From the NCBI GenBank assembly GCA_947462335.1, contig OX381717.1:41459523-41523522 (forward strand): DNA of 64,000 nt, written 5' to 3'. Source of the stretch: Harmothoe impar. Lineage: Eukaryota; Annelida; Polychaeta; Phyllodocida; Polynoidae. How positions within the stretch are numbered: the stretch's first letter is position 1; the number at the start of each line of letters is the position of its first letter. This document shows, piece by piece, positions 46,953-57,155 of the stretch. The notes beneath the pieces were generated by a model. That model had not been told where the DNA came from. It searched no databases and saw nothing but the letters and a program-made list of their open reading frames with translations. Position numbers and translations under genes: made by a program.

Positions 46953-49039
46953 GTGAGCTTAATTATGCTATACAAATGTACATTTTATATATCTTTTGGT
47001 CCAGATTTTGTGCAATGATGTTGCCCCTTAAACTATGTGCAGTGTATAATAAGTAAATGGTTATGAAAGGTGGATAGGGGGTAGGCTATACATGTGAAAA
47101 TTAAAACATTATGTACATACAATTTATGTGTATCTGTTTGACCCTATAAGCTAATATAAATGTTAATAATCACAAATGTATCTCATGGTGCCATCTTTTG
47201 ATTATTTTCATAATTATTCAAAAATTATTCACCACATTGAAAAACTTGCAGGCTATCAGATCACCAAAAGTCAACTGTTCGTTCCTTGGATAAGCAGATC
47301 CAATCTATCAGAGGAACTTGCCAGTTTTGGTAACAGTAGTTTGCCCCACACCATCATAACTGGAATTGATGATAAATACTCAACAAGACTGGAGAGAGTG
47401 AAAGAATATTGCAAAGCAAAACAAAGGAGCAGCAATGTTTGCCAAAATGGTGATGAAGAATGTATTCTACGAGCCTTAATTGTTGATGAAAACAACAAAG
47501 TCATGTTCTGTGCTCTCCCTAAAGTTGCAAGCACAATATGGAAAACTAAATTGATATTGATGACTGGCAAAGAGCCCCCATCTCAACTTCGAGTTCATGG
47601 GGATAAAATGATTGCAAAGTAAGTTGCAACTTTCTTTGTTCATAGAAGCAGTACAACTAAGAAGATGTCACCTTTTCCCTCATTCCCAACCACAAAACTA
47701 TACTATTAATAACACATATACACCCCAGCATCATATTACATGTTGGTAAGGCACTAGATTCCATCCATTTTCTCAAACCATTATACATATATTTAACAAG
47801 CAATTTTTCTTCATAACCTTTTGGCTCGCTATTATATGAACAACTGCAGCATTTTCAACAACAAAAAAGCATAAACTTTTAATCTTTCCACAGCCAGCAG
47901 GCAGAAATCATCTAATTTAGTTAATCACTCAAAATTTATGAAAATATTTACATATACAAGTTCTACTCAAATCACCCCATGTTTGGTGTCATATCAAAGT
48001 TCATGACCTCCTCTGTCACATCCCACAAATCTGGTTGTGAGAGGGTTAAATCCATTACTTGATACTGTATCATACATACCGTACCATCGCGATAAAACAC
48101 GGGTCTTGAAAGAGCGCCGGTCTTCTATATAAGCCCCGGGGGTATAGGGGTCTTGAAATATATAAGCACTAAAATAGGATCTCAAATAAGCGCCTGTCTT
48201 GGGTTTAAAGACCCCGCCAAATTGAAGACGCTAAATCACGATGGTACGGGAGTGCTATTTCAGACTCTTATTAATATACTCAGCCAGTAGTACTATAGAA
48301 TAGTAAGCTTTACATTAGATGGTCACCAAGAAACTCTCATTGTCATTGGCTGTTATCATACTTTATGCCAGTTGGTCAATGTAGAATATTTAGTTTTCTC
48401 TATTATAAAATGTACAATATGAACACTTTGTATTTATACAGTATAAACCCCTTGATAAATATGTACTAAATGGTGTCTTGTAGGTACAATATATTCCGTA
48501 TCAAAGCATACTCAAAGCCAGAGAGAGCACGACGCATAAGAGGATACTTCAAGTTTGTCTTTGTTCGACATCCACTGACCAGACTGCTTTCTGCATACCG
48601 CGAGAAAATAGAGTTTGGAACACATTCTTATGGAAAACGCATGTTACCATCAATTATGAAATACCTTCGCCAAAACAAAACAGACAACCAGTCCATATCA
48701 TTTGAGGAATTTGCCTCATACATATTGAGGGGTAAGGGCCCAATGGTAAGGAACCAACATTGGGCACCTTACTATAAGCTGTGTCGATTCTGTGAGATTC
48801 AATATGACTTCATTGGCCGACAGGAATTACTGGAAGATGAGGCACGCTATTTACTCCAAACACAATTCAATAAGCCAGATCATGTAGGATTTAAGAATTC
48901 TATGCACCGCACATTTTCTGGTCTTGCAATGGCAAGGAAATATTATGCTGAGGTGACAGAGGAAACAAAGCAAGGTTTACTGCGTCTGTATGGAGAGGAT
49001 ATGGAAATGTTTGGATACAAGAGCAGTGACATCTTTTAG
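46811..49039 (+). CDS. Carbohydrate sulfotransferase 2 (HNK-1ST/CHST8-14 type), three coding exons
   Basis: Predicted 354-residue type II membrane enzyme from 46811..46952, 47252..47618 and 48484..49039. A cytosolic N-terminus of about 24 residues is followed by a hydrophobic anchor (residues 25-46), then a stem with several Cys. The PAPS 5' loop is PKVASTIWK (137-145) and the 3' motif is FVRHPLTRLLSAY (196-208). A CxFCEIQYDFIGRQE block and MEMFGY near the end complete the fold. The Pro of the 5' loop is kept, unlike the paralogue at 3.2-8 kb. Intron phases (1, then 2) match that paralogue exactly, indicating duplication of one ancestral gene. The likely reaction is PAPS-dependent sulfation of a glycan in the Golgi; the acceptor is unknown. 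Confidence 0.9.
47252..47618 (+). CDS. Sulfotransferase 2, stem and PAPS 5'-loop exon
   Basis: Acceptor CTTGCAG ends at 47251 and donor GCAAA|GTAAGT starts at 47619. It encodes the stem (KEYCKAKQRSS region) and VMFCALPKVASTIWK with the 5'-phosphosulfate loop. Phase 1 in and phase 2 out. Confidence 0.87.
48079..48250. mobile_element. CCGTACCATCGCGAT MITE in intron 2 of sulfotransferase 2
   Basis: Ends CCGTACCATCGCGAT and ATCACGATGGTACGGG, 172 bp, internal ATATAAGCCCCGG-type blocks shared with other TATAAGCC elements. The remainder of this intron (47619-48483) is unremarkable. Confidence 0.7.
48484..49039 (+). CDS. Sulfotransferase 2, C-terminal catalytic exon
   Basis: Acceptor TCTTGTAG ends at 48483. 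The exon starts KYNIFRIKAYSK and carries FVFVRHPLTRLLSAY, the CRFCEIQYDFIGRQE block and the C-terminal MFGY motif before the stop. Confidence 0.9.
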
Positions 49040-49360
49040 TTTATATTCCATTTATGTGTAACCCTTCAAGGGACGCATATATAATGCATTAATGCATCAT
49101 GTTGAACCTAAGAGGGTTGGCATGATGTGTGTCTGGTGAGTAGACTCACAGGTACAAACATGGTCATATCCACCCAAAATAGAGCTATATTATCTCAGTA
49201 AAGCCACCTTATATTGATAACTTGGATTATGGGCTTTTACGGCAAATATTTTAGGTGGAGGGAAGAAACTTATCCATAGGCAAAGAAAAACGCATCGAAA
49301 AAATCCCTCCTTTGGGCTATCAAATGAAAGTATAAAAAATATCCCCAATTTGAAAGGTCT
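49040..49360. repeat. 3' flank of sulfotransferase 2 with a CATGATGCAT-family fragment
   Basis: AACCCTTCAAGGGACGCATA starts at 49061 and resembles the ends of the 62.2 and 62.8 kb copies. A possible AATAAA for the gene lies at 49704..49709. Confidence 0.45.
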
Positions 49361-49571
49361 TACCGTAATACCTCGTGTATAAGCCTAACTCGCCGACTTT
49401 GGGCCGATCCTATAAGCCGCACCAGCGATCTGGTTATGGTGACTTTAGTACTGTACTGTAGGAGCAAAAACTCGCGTATAAGCCGCACCTGGACTCTGTG
49501 CCGATCCTATTAGTCGCACCAGCGATCTGATTCACATACTAGCCGCGGTTTATACGCGAGGTTTTACGGTA
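49361..49571. mobile_element. TACCGTAAxACCTCGxGTAT MITE, 211 bp
   Basis: Inverted ends TACCGTAATACCTCGTGTAT and ATACGCGAGGTTTTACGGTA, TA-type target. Interior has repeated CGCACCAGCGATCTG and GCCGATCCTAT blocks. A half copy lies near 15046. Confidence 0.8.
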
Positions 49572-49769
49572 TGTCGAGTGTCAGCATGATTATACTTTTT
49601 TTTCTATTTTTATTTGTACATTTTTTTAACAATGTCAGTGGGCAGCGCTCAAAAAAAATCCAAAAAAAGAAAACAGCAGCCAATCCATAATCTAAGTTAT
49701 TGGAATAAAACTGCCTAACCTAGAAATGATGTGCACGTTTATAACTTTTGTATGTCAGTGAACGCTTAA

Positions 49770-50710
49770 GGTGGGTCCCTACCCTTGGGTCAAAGTCACT
49801 GAAAGTTAACAGAATCTCACCAATTTTTTTCTACAGACAGCTTAAATTATATAAAATCGGAAAATGCAAAGAAAAATAGGGGGTCACGAACTACTTTTTG
49901 AAATATAGAATTTTGAAAAATTTAAGCATTTACATTTTTTTCTGAAAATTAGAAAAAATATGAAAACTTTGATGATTTTTTTACATTTCAACCATTATGC
50001 GCAGAAATGTAAAACATCACATGTGAAACACCTATATATTCCCCTTTACTGTAAAAATGATTTTACAATTTCACGCCATGGCATTCTGGGTAAAAATATG
50101 AGGTTTTGGAAAAGAGTACAAAGAAATTGTCATTATTTGTAGCCTTAGTGTCTAAAAATAGTGGATCCATCCAATATGTGTTATACAGGATTGGCTGGGG
50201 TATTGACGGAAGAACTCGCCAGGTGGCACCACTCTCACCTCCTACCTGGGCCACCTGGCACTTTACCCCAGCCAGTGCCTCATGTCCACCCACCTGGGTT
50301 CCAGGACTGACTCAGTGACTAAATGACTAAATTAATACATTAATAATACCTAATAAATTAATATATTAATATATATATGGCATTGCATGATGGGTAAAAT
50401 GGCAAAAATCAATGTATAAAATTGTCCTGATTTATACCCCTGGTTATTTTGAGCAACATTATAGCATCGATAGTGTTCTAAATAGTAAATATCTGTAATA
50501 TACTAACTCATGTTTAAAAAAAAGAAATACTATCAGTTAACAATAATTATCATATCAAATATTCAAAGTATTACAAAATGCACAATTTTGCTTGAAATGA
50601 TCTAAATTTTTAAAACAGTTTAGGTAATGTATATATGTATCTGGCAATGCAATATTAGCCCATTCTGATAGATTTAAGAATTTGAAGAAATCCAAACGTA
50701 GCGACCCACC
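49770..50710. mobile_element. TTAA-flanked non-autonomous element, 941 bp
   Basis: TIRs GGTGGGTCCCTAC / GTAGCGACCCACC (12 of 13) with TTAA on each side. Interior AAAAATAGGGGGTCACGAAC is shared with the element at 10809..11710, so both belong to one family. Confidence 0.8.
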
Positions 50711-51009
50711 TTAACTGCCATAGGTCAGACGTAGATCTACGTTGATTTGGGGTGGGGTATGAACTATGTAATTTCGCAAGGTTTGTGATTGTCAAAGCTG
50801 GAATGGTTCAGTTACATTCAATGGATATTTAAGTATGATTTATGGTTTTCTACGTCATTCAAATGTAAATGAACTTTTTTTTAAATAATCATATAACCTA
50901 ATATATAAATTCCTATGAAAAAAATAAGTAAAATGGAAGAAATTCTTCAATCTTCTTGTCCTTTATATTTGAATATTGAATGCCATGTGGCTGATTTGAA
51001 CTCCGGGGG

Positions 51010-52256
51010 GGGGCACTTGAATTTTCTTTGACACGGGTGTGCGGCTGGAGTGTTCTGGTCCTATAGAGATGTCATTGGTCTTGATGATGGAGTCCTATTC
51101 AAAGGAAGGCTAATCATTCTCCCGGAGAGCATGCAAGGGGATATCATATCCCAACTTCACCGTGGTCATCTAGGCATAGAGAAGACACAGCTGCTGGCAC
51201 TTGATACTGGCCAAGAATAAACAATGATATAGAGAGGTTGGTAAAAGGCTGCAATGTATGCCCTGAGGACCAAGATGATAACAGAAGGGAGCCGATGTTA
51301 ACTAGCAAGGTTCCAGCCCGTGCCTTGCAAATCATAGGGACAGATCTGTTTGAGATAAAGGGGCGCCAATACATAATTATATCTGACTACTACTCGAAAT
51401 TCCCAATTGTCAAAGAACTACAAGCACCAAATTCCCAATTGTCAAAGAAGTACAAGCACCCGGGACATCTGAGGTAGTTAAGGACATAGTGGAGGAGGCA
51501 TGCGGTACCTTTGGCCGACCAGATGAGATTAGGTCAGACAATGGGCCACAATATGCCAGTGAGACATTCAAGAAATTCTGCCGTCACTGGGGAATCAATC
51601 ATACAACGTCCTCGCCACATTATGCCCAGTCAAATGGCTTCATAGAATTCCAGATACCATGGGTCAAGTCAGTGATAAAAAAATGCATCAAGACAATAGA
51701 GAATGTCCAGATGGCCCTCCTGAACCTGAGGGCTACTCCAGTTGACAACTGATTGCGTCACCAGCGGAGATACTGCTGGGGAGGCAAGTAGCCTCCACAT
51801 TGCCTACAAGGCAGACAAACATCGATCAGGAAATCAAGGATCAGCTGGAAGGTAGAGGCGACAGGGCAAAAGAGCATTGTGATCACACTGCGAGAGATCA
51901 ACAATTAGCACCACTGTACCCAGGGCAAGGTGTCCGTATCCAAGATCAAGTGACAAAGACTTGGGCACCAGGGACAGTGGTGGAAAAATGCCTGGAGCCG
52001 TAGAGACCCAAAAGGGCAGCAAGCTGCGCCGCAACAGGCATCACCTCCGGGAAACCCTCCAGACACCCCGAGCCCCGATTCCAAAGCTCTTGGGCCTCGG
52101 CAGCGAAGACAGAAGGCGGGGAAAAGTCACCATGAGGCAAGAAACTCAGCCTGTGACCGACAACACAGAAGTGACAGCCACCGCTTCACCCCAGAAGGCT
52201 CCTGAGACAGCCCCTATGCCTGTAGTTCGCACTACTAGGACCACTAGGTTTGGGTA
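51010..52256 (+). pseudogene. Decayed Ty3/gypsy retrotransposon integrase (3' end of pol)
   Basis: Fragments in shifting frames match a retroelement integrase in order: an HHCC zinc-binding region (HRGHLGIEKT, then KGCNVC), the core with IGTDLF, RSDNGPQY and NGFIE carrying the D, D and E positions, and a C-terminal basic part ending near RTTRFG. It is broken by a frameshift near 51215, a 32-bp tandem duplication (51397..51428 and 51429..51460), a stop near 51750 and a further shift near 52000. No LTRs, reverse transcriptase or gag are visible nearby, so this is a dead 5'-truncated piece. Confidence 0.82.
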
Positions 52257-52278
52257 GTGCAGGGTAGGGTAGGCCTAG

Positions 52279-52279
<1 letters not shown>

Positions 52280-52343
<64 letters not shown>
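52280..52343 (+). repeat. (ATTG)n microsatellite
   Basis: Sixteen uninterrupted ATTG units immediately downstream of the retroelement remnant. Confidence 0.95.
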
Positions 52344-53489
52344 CTAGTTAGTTTAGCGTCCGGAGGGCAAAAGGGGGAGGGTAGGACCTGGGATGCTGGT
52401 CCAGGTTGGGGCTTCTGGGGGAGGGGGGAGGCGACAGGCCCCCAGCCTATTAGGCCTATCATGTGATATGTGGGCTTTGATATTAAACAAAATGCGAGCG
52501 AACCAAACAAAATCGAACCCTGTAGAGGAGTGGGGCGTACAACAAAAATTTCAACAAAAAGACCACAAGTTATGCTACTTTAGTTCAAAGAGGGGGGAAT
52601 AGAAAAATTCTGACCACTCTCGAGGCGGGCAGACTGCTCTCGGGGAGGAGGCTGGGGAAAAAATTGTGGGCTCATGCAAAAATCCACCCCCCCCCCGCCT
52701 CCCCTAATAATAACACAGGCTTTTATTTGCTAAAATTGTGAAAAGGGGTGAAATTTTTCTGACAAACCTTTTTGAGGCCCCCATCCCCATGCCCCAAATC
52801 CACCACCCATAATCACTCTCTAAAGTATACGGAGGGCTCATTATTTATCCACAAATTTGGGGGGGGAGGGATGCGGCACCAAAAAATGTTCACCCCTCTA
52901 GAACCGGCTGGGCCCTAAAAATGTCACCCTATAATTTTTTGCCGAAAAAGCCAGCGCATTACTATAGGCCTATAGTTCAAAAGGGGGGGGGGGGCAGAAA
53001 AATGTCGACTCTGACCCGGTGTTAGGGAGTGCTCATTTACAGGGGGGGGCCCAAAAATTTCCGATCCCCTCCTGAGGGGGGGGGTGTAAAAAATGTAGGC
53101 CTAGCCCCTTTTTAGCAAAAAAGCCTGCGCGTTACTATAGTTCAAAGGGGGGTCGGCGAAAAATGTTTCCCCGCCTTCGGCAAGGGTGGGCACAAAACAT
53201 TCTATGCACTCTCGAGGCGGGGGGGGTGTAAAAAAAATTCGCGCCTCTGCACGAAAACTCACCACCCCCCCCCCCCCCCGTAATTGATGAATGAACACTC
53301 CCTTACATGATACATGTTGTACAAGTGTCATAAATTGATAGACACTGGCTAGGCAGGACCAGGAGGCTGGACTCTCTTGCCCTGGCCGCTCCCACTATCA
53401 TGTTCCCATTCTAGGCCAGCTTGGCGGGAACGAAGTATATTACCAGTTCTTAGAATGCCCGCCAGATGACAGCACTTTTGCCGTTAGTG
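52344..53489. repeat. Poly-G/C-rich repeat region
   Basis: Repeats of GGGGGGTGTAAAAAATG-type sequence and short GAGGCGGG motifs from 52570 to 53300. It includes a fragment of the AGGGAGTG...CACTCCCT element (53023..53303). No gene. Confidence 0.55.
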
Positions 53490-53743
53490 TTATCTTCTAC
53501 CGCCAGGTGTCAGAAAGGCGCGCGCCGTTCGCGGAGTTTGTGTACAAAGCTGAATTTCTTGTACTTTTTTTCGCTGCACGCCGGAGAAACACTCAATATT
53601 GTATATCAACAAACTTTCTTCTGAACATGGACATTTGGTGCAGACAGTGACTACCCTCCAAACCCCCAGGAATATGTGATCCAAAGTCAAAACGTGGACA
53701 ATTTCTAGGATGCCGCCTTCCAGAGAAAGCGGGCGATAATAGG
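53490..53743 (+). promoter_or_regulatory. Probable promoter and non-coding first exon of the zinc-finger gene
   Basis: A CpG-rich patch with GGCGCGCGCC lies around 53515..53530, unlike the AT-rich surroundings. It leads into a stretch ending AATAGG|GTAAGT (donor 53744). Splicing to the acceptor at 54835 puts an in-frame TAG (53706..53708) upstream of ATG 54897 with no in-frame ATG between, which supports that start. Two short upstream ORFs are present, 53627..53650 and 53710..53739. The transcription start itself is inferred. Confidence 0.5.
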
Positions 53744-54835
53744 GTAAGTTTCAGTGTTAAATCTCCGTTGACTTGGGGAAAGATGCCAACTATCTGGGTC
53801 ACGAATTGTTTGTGTTTATATCGTGTTTATCCGTTATTACTGTTCACTGAACCACGTGGAACTTTGTGAATTGGGTATTTAGTAACTTAGGAGTTAACTG
53901 AGTCTTAACATGGGCGAGTTAGTTGAATTTGAGAGCACTTTTCTGTACATTTACAAGCCATTGATTCACAAGAGTTGGTGACTCAACTCGCTCAGACTCC
54001 AGTCCACTGTCTAGAGTGAGCAGTAACTCTAGTCTTGGAACTCCTCGGTGCCCTCCAGAGGCTGCACTGCAGGATAGGACACACAATATGACACGTGGCC
54101 CATGAGGGCCAACCAATGCGTCCCCCGTATCATATCATTGCCAGCTGTCATTGCCATTGGCCCAATGATTGGCCATTGGCAATGCTGTGATACCACTCTG
54201 AGTCTGAATTTCCAGTAAAAAAATGGTGTGTCTTTCAGCATGGACATATGATATATAGAGGCATCAACCACCTTGGTTTCAAATCAATCAATGGTGTGAC
54301 CTGAAATAGACCATTGTTTGTCATCTTGGAAAAGGCTAGAGTCGTAGAGATCTATGTAGAGAGGGTCGGAGTTTTTGTTTCATTTTTTCCCTGCTGGTAT
54401 CCAGAGGTAGCTAGCCCTTTTGTAGGGTCTGACGTTCGCAAAATATGCAAAATTTCAATTGTAAAAGTGGTAATTATTCCTAGGTCACTGTAATGCTGCC
54501 AGTGTAAGGTTAGGGCTAACACCAAATATCCTCATATTTGTTTATGTCTATCATACTTTTCATTAGAAAGTGTTTGGCCTTAGATATTGGTACATGTATT
54601 AGTAATTTGATCTAGGAGCAGACCCTCTCAGTCTCAGTCCCTCACTGGCCTCAGCTGACGGCTACTCTTTTTTTTCAATCTAAAGTCTTAGTTTTCTCAT
54701 TGTCCTTTTAGATCCCCAGGAAATAAAAATATATATCGGCGAACTATATAGCCATGATGAAGACAAGAATATGATATATGTTATTTCAATATTTGCAAGC
54801 AAAATACCAACATTCAAACAATTTATATCTTTCAG
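53744..54835. other. Intron 1 of the zinc-finger gene
   Basis: Bounded by G|GTAAGT and TTTCAG|G. The interior has a small CATTGGCCCAATGATTGGCC direct/inverted cluster at about 54150..54182. Nothing else recognised. Confidence 0.5.
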
Positions 54836-57155
54836 GGAAGCATGTAGCGGTTTCCTTCAGAGCACAATAAACTCGTATCCACACAAGACTGCAACCATGA
54901 AAGGGAAGACCCACTGTTTGGTGTGCAACATCAAACTGGGCCCAGATATACGCTACAAGTGTATCTACGACAAAGAGGAAGAACTCACCGGCCCAGAGAA
55001 AAATGACCCCGGTGAGGCAGAGCGGTCTCCTGCTGCTCCCAAACCCCTGGAGGCGGACTCTACGGCTGCTCGGGAGGTATTACCACAGGAGGTATTACCA
55101 CAGGAGGTATTACCACAGCATGCATTACCACAGGAGGTATTACCACAGCATGCATTACCACAGGAGGTATTACCACAAGAGGTATTACCGCAGCATGCTG
55201 CGCAGGTGGAGCCAGGTGGATCCGAGACGACGGCGGTTGAGGGCCAGCCAGCTATGTCGACTGATGTAACGCCTTCAAACCCAGGTGTGGAGGTCGGTAT
55301 GGAACAGCAGCCGGAACTACAATATCCCAATACCCAGCATGTTACTACGCAGGGTGTTCAGACCATGCCGGAACTCGATCATCAAGTGAGTGCCGCGACT
55401 CAGCCACTATCCGAACCAGTCCGCCTCCCTGAGACCTACCCTGCGGTTACATCGGCGTACAATGAGGCTATCGCGATGACTCAGCAGTCGCCTCTACCGC
55501 CCCTTCAGGCAGTCCAGCAAGCCTATTCGGATGCATCACTCGTGCAGCATGGATCACCAGCGGGGTACTCCATCACGGATCCTGCACTCGCTGCTATAGC
55601 AACACAGCAGCATTTATTGCAACAATATCCAAGCTTAACGTCTAGTTTTCAAACTGGTTCTGCAGAGTCTCCGTCAGTCATGCAGGTTCCGATCATGCAC
55701 ACGACCGTCGGTGGTGTATCCGCAGCGCATCTAACCCAACCACCAGTGACCCTTCCGAATGACTCAGTTCTGCCGATAGTGTCTCCGCATGGTATAGTTT
55801 CCCCACAAGGGATAATCAGTGGGTCGCAGCAGTTGCCGATGATTGGCACCACATCGGTTGTTCTGATGTCAGATCCTTCTGCCACGATCCCGAGTTACTC
55901 ACATTTCCCGGTGACGGCATCGTCTCAACATATCACGGAGGCCTTTCTGCACATGGATCAGGCCTCACAGGTGGGCTCGTTCATCGCGCCCATCTCAACC
56001 CAGGCCGATCTACGTACCGAAGCATCAATCCCCTATGAGCATTACTCAAATGCGCCTTTGTATACCACCGCACAATGGAATCAGACGATCCCCGTGTCTG
56101 CCAGTCTGACCATGGAGGGGATTCCAGCAGTGTTTAGTGTTCCAACGAGTGAATCCGCTAGCGCTGCCAATTTGGTCGGGGCAGCGCAGACAGTGGTAGC
56201 GGCCGACCAGGCATTCTTACAAAACCAGGCAGCTATTACCCAGCACCATATACAATCACCGTTAGTGCAGGAGCCACAGCAAATAGTCCAGGAGCCACAG
56301 CAAATAGTCCAGGAGCCACAACCAATAGTCCAGGAGCCACAGCAAATAGTCCAGGAGCCACAGCCAATAGTCCAGGAGCCACAACCAATGGATACACTAC
56401 CTCCAGCGACTACTACTGAGTTACCACAGGCAGAACCGCTAGTCACCGAAGATGCTCAAATTCAAGAGGTAATGGAAATACAGGGAGATAAGCCTAAAGA
56501 TGTGAAACAAGAAAAGGATGAAGAAGAGAAAAAGGAGCTGGATGTGAAGAAGGAGAAAGATGAAAAGACGGAGGAAAAAGAAACAGAACCCGTCAAACCT
56601 GAAGAAGAACCACAACTGACCGGAGTATTAAAGGACCGACTGGAGAGTGCTCTGCAGTTGTCACTTGCCGGGCGGGTCTGCCACTCGATCTACGTATGCC
56701 AGGAGTGCGAGAATAAACTTGATGAAGTCGAACTCTATTACAAGGTTGTCTCAGAGTTCAGGCAGTCCTTCTTCAAGACGGCCAACGAGCATGGTATTGC
56801 TGACAACGACATAGCCGAGGGTTTAGTCGTGAGTTCCGATAAAATGCTACATAAGAATCTCCTCGAGGAGTTTCTACAGCGTGGTGATTCAAATTGGACG
56901 TGGCAGAAGTTGATTTACCCACGGCTGCTGGAGGCAACGACGAGCGAGAATATCACGCTCCAAAAGAAGTTACGCCATTTACAACACCAACAACAGCCAG
57001 CGGTTAAGAAGCAAGAACCGAAACAACAACAGCAGCAGCAACAACTGCCGAGGAAAAGGGGTCGGCCCCGGAAATCAGCAGAGCCGCGGAAAGCTGCACC
57101 GCCAACAACGCGGGCGCTTAAAGTTCCTCGGAGAGAGGCAAAGGCTCAAATAGTG
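54836..57155 (+). CDS. Zinc-finger gene, first coding exon (ZAD-like halves, low-complexity insert, AT-hook)
   Basis: Acceptor TATCTTTCAG ends at 54835; translation starts at 54897 in GCAACCATGA. The donor is GTG|GTGAGT at 57156. The exon holds two coding tandem repeats: a 15-bp unit encoding EVLPQ/HALPQ from 55074 to about 55193 (8 full copies), and a 21-bp unit encoding QEPQQIV/QEPQPIV from about 56265 to 56390 (6 copies). The acidic-lysine region around 56500-56610 precedes the second Cys pair. Confidence 0.83.

Noticed and set aside
52244..52510. ORF with NQSI repeats
   Set aside because: It is a translation of the (ATTG)n microsatellite.
54965..55330. Antisense 121-residue Cys/Gly-rich ORF
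   Set aside because: It is the complement of the coding 15-bp repeat of the zinc-finger exon.
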